Positions 1-7,354 of a stretch of DNA of 12,436 nucleotides are shown here, piece after piece; position 1 is the stretch's first letter; each line of letters starts with the position of its first letter. A program made the translations under genes and the position numbers. A model generated the notes under the pieces. The model had not been told where the DNA came from and did no database searches. It worked only from the letters and a program-made list of their open reading frames with translations. This DNA comes from Acidimicrobiales bacterium. Lineage in GTDB: Bacteria > Actinomycetota > Acidimicrobiia > Acidimicrobiales > VFJN01. The DNA lies in NCBI GenBank assembly GCA_016936035.1, contig JAFGPU010000264.1, forward strand, positions 1 to 12,436, in the 5' to 3' direction.

Positions 1-197
1 CCGGCACCTCGACCACTGACATACCCCGAACACTACCCAACAGGTATGACAACCAACGGCGACAGACGGCAGACAATCTTCTGGCGACCGGGAGGTAGCC
101 GGCCGGGCAGGCCATCACCGCGTTCACGCCACCCAGGCAGAGCCGACAGCCCAGCGAGGGTGCTGCGCTGAAACAACCGCCGAGCCGACCTCCAGTT
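1..197. other. Non-coding-looking edge region
   Basis: No frame gives a convincing protein here. The first 100 bases are noticeably less GC-rich than the rest of the window, and stops fall early in the plus frames. A minus-strand open frame (33-296) exists but is arginine-rich in places and matches no family I recognise. The region may be intergenic, or the decayed 5' part of the coding-like tail that follows. The inverted repeat at 18-50 is listed separately. Confidence 0.4.
18..50. repeat. Inverted repeat GACATACC / GGTATGAC
   Basis: GACATACC at 18-25 and GGTATGAC at 43-50 are complementary at 7 of 8 positions, with a 17-base spacer. The arms are not GC-rich and no T-run follows, so a terminator is unlikely. 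An operator, or part of a promoter region for a gene to the left of the window, is possible. The lower GC content fits a regulatory stretch. Function is unknown. Confidence 0.3.
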
Positions 198-494
198 GTG
201 GGCGACCAGACGCGCGCCGGTGCTGCTCGTGTCGATCGACAGGATCCGCAGCGAGCCACGCCAGCCTGTGGTCACGGACGAGGTGGGCGACGCCACCGAA
301 CGGGCGCCGCTGTCGAGCGCGCCGAACGCAGCGACGGCGAGACGACCGGGCCGACCACGTCGACGGTCGACGGGGTGGAGGTCGTGACCGGCTCGTTCGT
401 GATCCCCGCCGGTGGGTGGGAGTTCTGGGTGGTGGCCGTCCGGGCGCCGGACGACGATGCAGCGACCGTGTACGTGACCAGCGCGGCGGACTGA
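198..494 (+). pseudogene. Coding-like 3' fragment, possibly a frameshifted gene remnant
   Basis: The last 45 or so codons (about 355-494) read like real protein, with G/C-ending codons and a mixed hydrophobic/acidic sequence containing VTGSFVIPAGGWEFWVVAV, ending at a TGA 4 bp before the convergent stop of the next gene. The upstream part of the same frame (from the GTG at 198) is arginine/glycine-rich and looks like an out-of-frame reading. A neighbouring plus frame (from 196) is more protein-like over roughly 220-330. A frameshift near 330-345 would join the two. I do not recognise the family. It could be a decayed gene or a sequencing frameshift, or the open frame could be chance. Confidence 0.3.
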
Positions 495-498
495 GAGG

Positions 499-969
499 CT
501 AGGCCCGCTCGACCCGTCGCAGCCCTCGCTGCGGCGTCCACGACTCGACGACGAGCTTGGTGGCCTCGGCGTTCAGTGCGGTGATGACGACCTCGGTGAT
601 GTCGGCGACGAACATCTCGCCCTCGGGCTGCCCGCTCGCCTCGTTGGTTGACACCGGGCCGGCGGGCACGGCGCGCCCGGCGATCTTGGCCTCGCCCGGC
701 CACTCGCTCTCCTTGCCCTCCTCCGGGTGGAAGGTCGGGCCGTGCAGGGCGAAGCGGGGGTCACGCTCGAGGTCCGCGCCCTTGCGCGCGTCGCTCATCG
801 ACCCGAAGCGCAGGTCGCCGTGCACGAACTCGCACTCGATGCCCGAGATGCGGGGAGAGCCGTCGGCGCGCAGCGTCGCGATCGTCTTGTGGCGACCCGC
901 CTCGAACAGCCGCCGCACCCGGGCGGCGAACTCCGGCTCCGCCTGCTCGATCGTCTGCCATGCCGGCAC
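499..969 (-). CDS. Pyridoxamine 5'-phosphate oxidase-like split-barrel protein
   Basis: This 156-residue protein fits the small PNPOx-like split beta-barrel family, whose members bind FMN or, in many actinomycetes, coenzyme F420. Family-typical segments are KTIATLRADGSPRISGIEC (about residues 28-46), where a strand pair precedes the cofactor site, then LRFGSMSDARKGADLERDPR and ALHGPTFHP. Substrate and cofactor cannot be told from the sequence. It probably acts in the cytoplasm; there is no signal peptide or membrane segment. The GTG start at 969 is preceded 8 nt upstream by a TACTGT element and by no Shine-Dalgarno sequence. It lies 48 bp downstream of the iron permease on the same strand, so read-through is possible, but the element suggests its own promoter. 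Confidence 0.85.
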   Translation of the reverse strand: MPAWQTIEQAEPEFAARVRRLFEAGRHKTIATLRADGSPRISGIECEFVHGDLRFGSMSDARKGADLERDPRFALHGPTFHPEEGKESEWPGEAKIAGRAVPAGPVSTNEASGQPEGEMFVADITEVVITALNAEATKLVVESWTPQRGLRRVERA

Positions 970-977
970 GGCCGGGC

Positions 978-983
978 ACAGTA
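978..983 (-). promoter_or_regulatory. Candidate -10 element TACTGT for the PNPOx-like gene
   Basis: On the minus strand TACTGT fits the actinobacterial -10 consensus TANNNT and ends 8 nt before the GTG at 969. That would place transcription start at or next to the start codon, giving a leaderless or nearly leaderless mRNA. I see no convincing -35 element. Confidence 0.45.
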
Positions 984-1017
984 CCTCAGCCCCCGCCCTG
1001 CTCGGACGGTCGGGCCG

Positions 1018-2712
1018 TCACAGCTGGTCCGCGGCCGAGGTCCAGCCGTCGCGGCGCAGCAGGCGCACCAGCAGCACCACCGGGACCAGCCCGACCGCGA
1101 CGATCAACAGGGCCGGAAGGGCCGCCGTGTCGAAGCGCGAGTCCTTCGTCGCCTCCCACACGGTGACGGCGAGCGTGTCGCCGCCGAGCGGCCGCAGCAG
1201 GGCGGTGGCGGGGAGCTCCTTCATGACCTCGACGAGCACCAGGAGCGCGGCGGCGACGATGCCGGGTCCGAGCAGGGGCAGGTGGACGTCGGCGAGGACG
1301 CGCGCCCGGTCCGCGCCGAGCGCACGCGCGGCGTCGTCGAGATTGGGGCTGATCCGGGTCATCCGGGCCTCGATCGAGAAGTAGGCCAGGGCGTGGAAGC
1401 GCACGACGTAGGCGATGATCAGTCCGAGGATCGTGCCGGTGATGAGCAGGTCGATGCTGGCGTCGAACCAGGCGTCGGCGACGTCGACGAGGCGGCGGTC
1501 CACCCACACGAGGGGGACGTAGACGGCGACGGCCACGACGCTTCCCGGCACCGCGTAACCCACCGTGGCCAGGCGAGCGGCCACACGACCCGCTCGCGAC
1601 GGGCGGGTGCGCTGCCCGTAGGCCACGACGGTGGCGGTGGCGACGGCCACCACCGAGGCGACGACGCCGAGCAGGAGGGTGTTGCGCGCCGCCGAACCCA
1701 GGTCGTCTCCGACGTGGCCGTCCACCACCGTCTCGACCGACCAGGCGATGAGCTGCACCACCGGAAGGACGAAGACGACGGCGAGCAGCGCGACGCCCGG
1801 TAGGGGGGCGAGCCACCGGCGTCGCCCGCGCAGGGGTCGGGGCACGACCGCGTCGCCCCGCCCGAGGGCCTGGTGGTACCGCGCCCGGCCGCGCAGGGCG
1901 CGCTCGATGGCGACCATCGTCAACGCCAGACCGACGAGCACCGTGGCCAGCTGCAGCGCGGCCGCCTGGTCGAACGCCCCGTTCCAGACGCGGAAGATGG
2001 CGCTGGGCAGAGCCTGGACGCCGAGCAGGTCGACGGTGCCGAAGTCGGCGAGCGCTTCCATCACGGCCAGGGACGCGCCTCCGGCCAGCGCCGGTCGGGC
2101 CAGTGGCAGCGCGACCTTGCGCACCGCCTGGCCGTAGGAGCACCCCAGGCCGCGTGCCGCCTCCAGCGCTTGTCGTGACTGGCCCAGGAACGCGCTGCGC
2201 CCCAGCACGTACACGTACGGGTAGAGCACGGCGGTGAGCACCAGGATCGCCCCGCCGCGACCGCGGATCCACGGCAGGTGCAGCCCGTCGCCGAACAGGT
2301 TCGAGTGGAGTGGGTTGGCCAACCCGTACTGGCCGAGCACGACGAAGACGAGCACGTACGCGGGCATCGCCAGCGGGAGGACCAGGGCCCAGTCGAGGAT
2401 GCGCCGGCCCGGGAAATCGTAGAACGACAACAGCACGGCGAGCCCGCCGCCGACCACGAGCGTGCCCACCCCGACGCCTGCGCCCAGGACCAGGCTGTTC
2501 ACGAGCGCCCGGGGTAGCAGCGTGCGGGCGATCTGGCCGAACGCCTCACCCTGCCCGATGAAGCTCGCAGGCAGTGCGACGAGGGGGCCGACGATGACGA
2601 GGGCGACCACGCCGCCCACGACCGCCCACCCCGGCACCCGCGCCCGGCGGGGCGCCGGCGGCTCGGGCGCCGGTGACTCGGGCGCGGGCGGCGCGGGAGC
2701 GGTCAGTTCCAC
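1018..2712 (-). CDS. fbpB: Ferric-iron ABC transporter permease, FbpB/HitB type
   Basis: This 564-residue membrane protein is the two-domain permease of a binding-protein-dependent iron(III) importer. About twelve hydrophobic segments form two six-helix halves. Each half carries an EAA-type ATPase-coupling loop: EAARGLG...VALPL near residues 184-204 and DAARALGADRARV...HLPL near 460-480. The stretch VEVMKELPATALLRPLG (about 494-510) is very typical of the FbpB/HitB/FutB family, and the length is normal for a fused permease. The N-terminus (residues 4-21) is an Ala-Pro-Glu-rich cytoplasmic extension. The GTG start at 2712 overlaps the end of the binding-protein gene by 10 bp, indicating translational coupling. 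No Shine-Dalgarno sequence is visible, and a start some 26 codons further in cannot be excluded. Confidence 0.92.
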   Translation of the reverse strand: MELTAPAPPAPESPAPEPPAPRRARVPGWAVVGGVVALVIVGPLVALPASFIGQGEAFGQIARTLLPRALVNSLVLGAGVGVGTLVVGGGLAVLLSFYDFPGRRILDWALVLPLAMPAYVLVFVVLGQYGLANPLHSNLFGDGLHLPWIRGRGGAILVLTAVLYPYVYVLGRSAFLGQSRQALEAARGLGCSYGQAVRKVALPLARPALAGGASLAVMEALADFGTVDLLGVQALPSAIFRVWNGAFDQAAALQLATVLVGLALTMVAIERALRGRARYHQALGRGDAVVPRPLRGRRRWLAPLPGVALLAVVFVLPVVQLIAWSVETVVDGHVGDDLGSAARNTLLLGVVASVVAVATATVVAYGQRTRPSRAGRVAARLATVGYAVPGSVVAVAVYVPLVWVDRRLVDVADAWFDASIDLLITGTILGLIIAYVVRFHALAYFSIEARMTRISPNLDDAARALGADRARVLADVHLPLLGPGIVAAALLVLVEVMKELPATALLRPLGGDTLAVTVWEATKDSRFDTAALPALLIVAVGLVPVVLLVRLLRRDGWTSAADQL

Positions 2713-3734
2713 CCGACGTCGAGCATCATGGCCACCGCCTGGTCGAGCAGCGGGCCGGCCTCGTTGACCGCAATGGGGTCGAGCTTCACGCCCGCCCAGT
2801 CGTCCACGACCGGTGCCGGGGGCACGATCGGGTTGGCGGCGAACTCGCCGCGGGCGACGAGCTCCTCCTGGGCCTCGCGTGCCGTGAGGAACTCGATGAG
2901 GGCGGTGGCATCGTCGACCCGGTCCGAGCTCTGCACGACGCCGGCACCGGACACGTTGGCATGGGCCCCCGCGCCGCCCTGGTCGGGCCAGGCCGGTGCC
3001 ACGGGGAAATCGGGGTCCTCGTCGAGCGCCCGGGCCAGGTAGTAGTGGTTGACGAGGCCGACATCGCAGTCACCCGCCGCCATGACGGCGAGCAGCTCCC
3101 CGTCGGAGTTGATGATCGTCGGGTCGTTGGCCATCCATGAGCGCAGCAGCGCTTCGGTGTCCTCCGCACCCTGCTTGGCGATCATGTCGGCCACGAGCGA
3201 CTGGTTGTACTCGTTGTTCGACGTGCGCAGGCACGTCCGCCCGCGGAAGCGGGGGTCGCCGAGGGACTCGTAGCTGGTGACCTCGTCGGGCGACACGCGC
3301 CCGGTCGCAACCACGGGTACGCGCACGCGGGTGGTGATCGCCCACCACGACCCGTCGTCCTCGTGGAGGGCCGGCGGGACGTTCTGCTCGAGCGTCGGGG
3401 TCCGGACCGCCTGCAGCAGACCCGCCTCGTCGGCTCGCCACAGGTTGGCGAGGTCGGTGGTGACGAGGACGTCAGCGGGGGTGTCGTCACCTTCGCGACG
3501 CATCCGCTCGAACAGCTCGGGACCTGTGCCGCCCCGCAGCTCGACGTCGATGCCGGTCGCCGCCTCGAAGTCGGCGAAGACCTGTTCGTCGCCGTAGTGT
3601 GATCGACCGTTGTAGATCACGAGCGCGTCGTCGCTGCTGCCTGCGGCAACGAGGCCGCCGCCCACCACCGCGACGACGAGCAGGCCGGCGATCAACGGGA
3701 TGGGCCACCGGCGGCGGATGAGTCTCGACAGCAT
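2703..3734 (-). CDS. fbpA: Ferric-iron ABC transporter substrate-binding protein, FbpA/FutA type
   Basis: This 343-residue periplasmic-type binding protein captures Fe(III) outside the membrane and delivers it to the permease. Residues 1-32 are a basic then hydrophobic export signal (RLIRRRW followed by PIPLIAGLLVVAVVGGGL). The mature part starts with LVIYNGRSHYGDEQ (38-51), resembling FutA-type N-termini. GLVNHYYLARAL (226-237) contains the adjacent tyrosines Y231/Y232 that coordinate ferric iron in this family. DVLVTTDLANLWRA (88-101) is also family-like. There is no lipobox cysteine; the first Cys is near residue 168. The ATG at 3734 is preferred because a weak AAGTGAG lies 4 nt upstream; a GTG at 3743 is in frame. 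It overlaps the permease gene and diverges from the ATPase gene. Confidence 0.9.
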   Translation of the reverse strand: MLSRLIRRRWPIPLIAGLLVVAVVGGGLVAAGSSDDALVIYNGRSHYGDEQVFADFEAATGIDVELRGGTGPELFERMRREGDDTPADVLVTTDLANLWRADEAGLLQAVRTPTLEQNVPPALHEDDGSWWAITTRVRVPVVATGRVSPDEVTSYESLGDPRFRGRTCLRTSNNEYNQSLVADMIAKQGAEDTEALLRSWMANDPTIINSDGELLAVMAAGDCDVGLVNHYYLARALDEDPDFPVAPAWPDQGGAGAHANVSGAGVVQSSDRVDDATALIEFLTAREAQEELVARGEFAANPIVPPAPVVDDWAGVKLDPIAVNEAGPLLDQAVAMMLDVGWN

Positions 3735-3755
3735 GGTGCTCACTTTGACGCTCGG

Positions 3756-3829
3756 GGTGGGAACGTCCCTTAGTGTAGGGATGTAGGCAGACCGAACACG
3801 AGACGGGAACCTGCTGAACGTTCCCCACC
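3756..3829. promoter_or_regulatory. Candidate operator cluster: three GGGAACGT-like motifs between divergent iron genes
   Basis: GGGAACGT occurs at 3759-3766 (plus), GGGAACCT at 3805-3812 (plus) and GGGAACGT on the minus strand at 3818-3825. The second and third form the inverted repeat GGGAAC-N9-GTTCCC (3805-3825). The first and third are outer arms of a larger, nearly perfect inverted repeat (3756-3766 and 3818-3829, one bulged base). The first copy sits at the predicted transcription start of the binding-protein gene, and the last lies about where the -35 of the ATPase promoter would be. This layout suits a shared metal-responsive repressor, but I cannot name one. It does not match the full IdeR/DtxR box. 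Confidence 0.4.
3772..3777 (-). promoter_or_regulatory. Candidate -10 element TACACT for fbpA
   Basis: TACACT on the minus strand fits TANNNT and lies 37 nt upstream of the ATG at 3734, implying a leader of about 25-30 nt, unlike the leaderless layout of neighbouring genes. No good -35 hexamer is visible. The overlapping plus-strand stretch TTAGTGTAG (3770-3778) resembles the left half of an IdeR/DtxR box, but the right half does not match. Confidence 0.4.
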
Positions 3830-3839
3830 ACCGCACAGG

Positions 3840-3845
3840 TAGGGT
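3840..3845 (+). promoter_or_regulatory. Candidate -10 element TAGGGT for fbpC
   Basis: TAGGGT fits TANNNT and ends 6 nt before the GTG at 3852. That spacing would put the first transcribed base at the start codon, which supports this start choice and a leaderless mRNA. There is no Shine-Dalgarno sequence. The palindrome AACGTT (3817-3822) occupies the position expected for -35. Confidence 0.45.
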
Positions 3846-3851
3846 GCCGCC

Positions 3852-4925
3852 GTGACGACCCCACCGGCCATCCGGGCCACCGACATCCGCAAGGCGTTCG
3901 GTCGCACGACCGCTGTCGCCCGCGCGTCGCTCGACGTGCGCGACGGCGAACTGGTCGCTCTCCTCGGCCCGAGCGGCTCGGGCAAGACCACGCTGCTGCG
4001 GATCGTGGCCGGGTTCGAGGCGCCCGATGCCGGAACCGTCGAGATCGGCGGGCGAGTCGTCGCCGGGCCCGGCGTCTGGGAGGAGCCCGACCGCCGGCGC
4101 GTGGGCATGGTGTTCCAGGACGGCGCACTGTTCCCCCACCTGACGGTCAGCGGGAACGTCGCCTTCGGCGAGCCGGCGCCCGGGCGGGTCGATGAGTGCC
4201 TCGCCCTCGTGGGGCTGGCCGACCGGGGCCGCTCGTACCCGCACGAGCTCTCTGGAGGCGAGCGCCAGCGCGTGGCCCTGGCGCGCGCCCTCGCCACCGA
4301 TCCCGACGTGGTGCTGCTCGACGAGCCGTTCGCGTCGCTCGACGCCGGCCTGCGCGAGTCGCTGCGCGAGGAGGTTGTGACGATCCTGCGCGCAGCCGGC
4401 GCCAGCGCGCTGCTGGTCACCCACGACCAGGCGGAGGCCCTCTCGCTCGCCGACCAGGTGGTCGTCATGCGCGACGGCGAGGTGGAGCAGGCGGGCACGC
4501 CCGAGGAGGTGTACGACCATCCGGCGACCCGATGGGCGGCCGAGTTCCTCGGCGCAGCCGACGTCCTGCCGGGTACGGCGGACGGCGAGGTCATCGACTG
4601 CGAGCTCGGCCTGCTGCCCGCGGATCGCCCGCTGCGGGGCGCTGTCGACGTGGTGGTCCGGCCCGAGAGCGTGGCCATCGGCGCCGCCCACGGGCCCGTC
4701 GACGGCGCGCCCGACGCTGCGGACGTCCCCGACGGGGCCGCCAAGGCCCGCGTGATCGGGAGGTCGTACTACGGACACGACCAGCTCGTCCGGCTCGAGC
4801 TGGCCAGCGGGCAGCGGCTCCGCTCTCGCAGCCACGGCGCAGCGCCCTGGCGGCAGGGCGACGAGGTGCGCGTCTGGGTCGCGGGGCCGGTCAGCGTGCT
4901 GGCGGTCGCCTCCTCAGCTCGGTGA
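3852..4925 (+). CDS. fbpC: Ferric-iron ABC transporter ATP-binding protein, FbpC type
   Basis: This 357-residue ATPase powers the importer encoded divergently. All nucleotide-binding motifs are present: Walker A GPSGSGKT (39-46), Q-loop VFQD (87-90), signature LSGGERQR (133-140), Walker B VVLLDEP (153-159), D-loop SLD (162-164) and switch histidine in LLVTHDQAEAL (187-197). A C-terminal TOBE-like region follows, with VVVRPESVAIG near 267-277, as in FbpC/PotA/CysA-type ATPases. Partnering with FbpA/FbpB identifies iron as the likely substrate. The gene is split from the other two by a divergent promoter region, so stoichiometry may be set from two promoters. Its last codons overlap the next gene by GTGA. 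Confidence 0.92.
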   Translation: MTTPPAIRATDIRKAFGRTTAVARASLDVRDGELVALLGPSGSGKTTLLRIVAGFEAPDAGTVEIGGRVVAGPGVWEEPDRRRVGMVFQDGALFPHLTVSGNVAFGEPAPGRVDECLALVGLADRGRSYPHELSGGERQRVALARALATDPDVVLLDEPFASLDAGLRESLREEVVTILRAAGASALLVTHDQAEALSLADQVVVMRDGEVEQAGTPEEVYDHPATRWAAEFLGAADVLPGTADGEVIDCELGLLPADRPLRGAVDVVVRPESVAIGAAHGPVDGAPDAADVPDGAAKARVIGRSYYGHDQLVRLELASGQRLRSRSHGAAPWRQGDEVRVWVAGPVSVLAVASSAR

Positions 4926-6358
4926 CGAGCGTCGACGAGCGCCGGCCGCAGGCGCCTGCGGCGGCGCCCACCGGCAGGCGGCGACGCCGAGCGCGGGCCA
5001 GCGTGGTGGTGGCCGTGTGTGCCGGCATCGCCGGGGTGTCCCTGGCCCTTCCCGCGACGCTGGCGTTCGATCCCTGGGCTTGGCTCGTGTGGGGGCGGGA
5101 GGTCGGCCACCTCCAGCTCGACACGACGGGCGGCCCTTCGTGGAAACCGTTGCCAGTGCTGGCGACGACGCCGCTGTCGGTGGCTGGCGACCACGCTCCG
5201 ACCCTGTGGCTCCTCCTGGCGAGGACCGCTGGCCTGCTGGCCGTGGTGGTCACGTACCGGCTCGCCGCCCGGTTCGCCGGCTCGGTCGCGGGGGCGGTGG
5301 CCGCCGGCCTGCTGCTGCTGACCCCGGACGGCGGCCCCCGCTTCCTGCGGCTCGTGGTGGAGGGTCACACCGCACCGCTCACCGCCACGCTGGGCCTGTG
5401 GGCCGTCGACCGCCACCTTGCCGGCCGGCACACGCAGGCGTTGCTGCTGGCGACCGCGTTCTCGCTCGACCGCCCCGAGGCCTGGCCGTTCCTCGGGACC
5501 TACGCGCTCTGGTTGTGGCGCTGCGAGCCCGCCCGCCGGCCGCTTGTCGCCACCGCTCTGTCCGCCGTGCCGGTGCTGTGGTTCGGCGGCGACTGGTGGG
5601 GCTCGGGCGACGCCTGGCACGGTGCCGACGCCGCCCAGGTGGTGTCGAGCGGCGTCGCCGACCGCGTGGCCCTCGCCTGGGAGCGGGTAGCCAAGGTGGT
5701 CGTCACACCGGCCTGGGTGGCCGCTGCAGTCGCGCTCGTGACCGCCTGGCGCCGGCGCGAGCGCGCGCTGCTGGCGTTGGGGGCGGGCGCTGCAGCGTGG
5801 CTGGCGCTCGTCGGGATGATGAGCGTGACGCTCGGCTACGCCGCCCTCAGCCGCTTCCTCCTGCCCGCGGCGGCTGCGCTGTGCGTGCTGGCGGGCGTGG
5901 GGGTGACCCGCGCCGTGGCCGCCGTCCCCCGGGGTGCGGCCCGGTTCGTCTGCCTCGCCGCGATCGCGGTACTGAGCCTGCCGTTCGTCGTCACCCGGGT
6001 GGAGTCGATCGGCACGGTCGCCGACGGGGTGACGGCCCGGGCGGAGCTCGAGCACCAGCTCGACGTCGTCCTCGAGCGGGCGGGCGGGCCCGAGGCGGTG
6101 GTGGCCTGCGGCCGGGTGGTCGTGCGCCAGTCGGAGGTGCCGCGCGTGGCCATGGCCTGGAAGCTCGACGTGCCGCTCGACCGGGTCGAGCGCGACCTGC
6201 GTGATCGGGCGGGGGTGGTCTTCGTGCGGGCCGGGCGGGCCGAGGACGCACGGTTGGCAGCCCGTCCGGCGCACGAGGTGACCGAGCTGGGTCGTTCGGA
6301 CGAGTGGGTGGCCTTCGCCGTGGGCTGCGATCCTCACCTGGATCGTAGGCATGGCTAA
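4922..6358 (+). CDS. Polytopic membrane protein, possible GT-C-like glycosyltransferase
   Basis: The 478-residue product has a basic N-terminus (RRRRRARA, about 19-26) followed by about nine to ten hydrophobic helices. A soluble C-terminal domain of roughly 130 residues begins after about residue 345. Just after the first helix comes FDPWAWLVWGRE (49-60) and then LDTTGGPSWKPLP (66-78). An acidic residue in the first extracytoplasmic loop is a trait of GT-C transferases using polyprenyl-phosphate sugars, so that role is possible but unproven. I do not recognise a named family. The start is the GTG overlapping the fbpC stop (GTGA), so it is probably co-transcribed and translationally coupled, although its sequence points to the glycan genes downstream rather than iron uptake. 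It ends 18 bp before the next gene. Confidence 0.75.
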   Translation: MTSVDERRPQAPAAAPTGRRRRRARASVVVAVCAGIAGVSLALPATLAFDPWAWLVWGREVGHLQLDTTGGPSWKPLPVLATTPLSVAGDHAPTLWLLLARTAGLLAVVVTYRLAARFAGSVAGAVAAGLLLLTPDGGPRFLRLVVEGHTAPLTATLGLWAVDRHLAGRHTQALLLATAFSLDRPEAWPFLGTYALWLWRCEPARRPLVATALSAVPVLWFGGDWWGSGDAWHGADAAQVVSSGVADRVALAWERVAKVVVTPAWVAAAVALVTAWRRRERALLALGAGAAAWLALVGMMSVTLGYAALSRFLLPAAAALCVLAGVGVTRAVAAVPRGAARFVCLAAIAVLSLPFVVTRVESIGTVADGVTARAELEHQLDVVLERAGGPEAVVACGRVVVRQSEVPRVAMAWKLDVPLDRVERDLRDRAGVVFVRAGRAEDARLAARPAHEVTELGRSDEWVAFAVGCDPHLDRRHG

Positions 6359-6363
6359 TGCCC

Positions 6364-6369
6364 TATAGT
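6364..6369 (+). promoter_or_regulatory. Candidate -10 element TATAGT for the glycan operon
   Basis: TATAGT is one base from the ideal TATAAT and lies in an AT-richer pocket between two genes. It ends 7 nt before the GTG at 6377, the leaderless layout. No Shine-Dalgarno sequence precedes that start and no clear -35 hexamer is visible. This would drive the glycosyltransferase, oxidoreductase and phosphatase-like genes. Confidence 0.55.
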
Positions 6370-6376
6370 CAGCGAG

Positions 6377-7354
6377 GTGATCAACCTGGCCGTCGTCGTC
6401 CCGGCGACCAACTCACCCCCGACGCTGACCCAGTGCCTCGCCGCCATCCACGCCGCTGACGAACCGCCGGAGCAGCTGATCGTCGTCGACGGCCCGCCCT
6501 CGCTCTCCGCCTCCGGCGCCCGCAACGCGGGCGTCCGGCGGGCGACCGCCGACGTCGTCGTGTTCGTCGATGCCGACGTGGCGGTGCACCCCGACGTCTT
6601 CGCCCGGCTGCGCGCCGCCTTCGCAGCCGACCCCGACCTCGCCGCGACGTACGGCTCCTACGATGACAGCCCGGCGAACCAGGCGACGGTCTCGGCGTTC
6701 CGGAACCTGCTCCACCACCACGTCCACCAGTCGGAGGCGGGCCCGGCCGAGACGTTCTGGACCGGGCTCGGCGCCGTGCGGCGGTCGCACTTCCTGGCCG
6801 TGGGCGGCTTCGACGTGCAGCGCTACCCCCACCCCTCGATCGAGGACATCGACTTCGGCCACCAGCTGGCGTCGACCGGGGGGCGGATCGTGCTCGACCC
6901 GACCATCCAGGGCACCCACCTGAAGGTGTGGACCCTGCGCTCGATGCTGTGGACCGACTTCGCCCGGCGCGGCATCCCGTGGGTGGCCCTGCAGGTCCGC
7001 AACCGGCGGGTGTCGAACGCCCTCAACTGCGGGTGGCGACACCGGCTCAGCGCCGCCACCTGCGTGTTCGGTCTCGCCTTCGCCGTGCTCGGCATGACCC
7101 TGCCCGCGCTCGGCGCCGCGGTCACCCTCCTCGGGCTCAACCGGGCCTTCTACCTGCTGCTCCTGCGCCGGCTCGGGCCGGTCCGGGCGGCCATCGGGGT
7201 GGGCCTGCACGGGCTGCACCACGTGGTGTCGGTGGCCGCCGTGCCCGCAGGCATCGTCGCGGCGTCCATCCCGTGGGCCACTGCGGCCCGCCGGGAATCC
7301 TCCCTCGTCGAACGCGCCGGCGCCGACGCCGACGCCGGCACGCTGGTTCGATGA
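6377..7354 (+). CDS. Family 2 glycosyltransferase with C-terminal membrane segments
   Basis: This 325-residue protein has a GT-A fold: VVVPATN (6-12), then the metal/nucleotide-sugar motif VFVDADV (62-68, DxD at 65-67), GGFD (143-146) and an acidic IEDIDFG segment (155-161) at the position of the catalytic-base ED motif. After about residue 225 come two to three hydrophobic helices, anchoring it at the cytoplasmic membrane face. The second nucleotide-binding segment is short (VVDGPPSLSASGARNAG) where many GT2 enzymes have VVDDGS and a longer loop. It probably adds a sugar to a lipid-linked or surface glycan; donor and acceptor are unknown. The GTG start is set by the TATAGT element 7 nt upstream. 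It overlaps the next gene by ATGA. Confidence 0.87.
   Translation: MINLAVVVPATNSPPTLTQCLAAIHAADEPPEQLIVVDGPPSLSASGARNAGVRRATADVVVFVDADVAVHPDVFARLRAAFAADPDLAATYGSYDDSPANQATVSAFRNLLHHHVHQSEAGPAETFWTGLGAVRRSHFLAVGGFDVQRYPHPSIEDIDFGHQLASTGGRIVLDPTIQGTHLKVWTLRSMLWTDFARRGIPWVALQVRNRRVSNALNCGWRHRLSAATCVFGLAFAVLGMTLPALGAAVTLLGLNRAFYLLLLRRLGPVRAAIGVGLHGLHHVVSVAAVPAGIVAASIPWATAARRESSLVERAGADADAGTLVR

Noticed and set aside
727..1803. A 358-codon plus-strand open frame opposite the PNPOx-like and permease genes
   Set aside because: Composition is dominated by Arg, Asp, Gly and His. The opposite strand carries convincing proteins.
3770..3788. IdeR/DtxR-type iron box in the fbpA-fbpC spacer
   Set aside because: The left half (TTAGTGTAG) resembles the consensus, but the right half matches at no position, so it is not a credible full site.
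3735..4835. Upstream extension of the binding-protein frame to 4835
   Set aside because: The frame is open by chance opposite fbpC. The export signal and the divergent promoter elements place the real start at 3734 or 3743.
4769..6352. A 527-codon minus-strand open frame opposite the membrane protein
   Set aside because: His/Arg/Gly/Pro-rich, without recognisable domains, and antisense to a frame with clear membrane helices and a coupled start.
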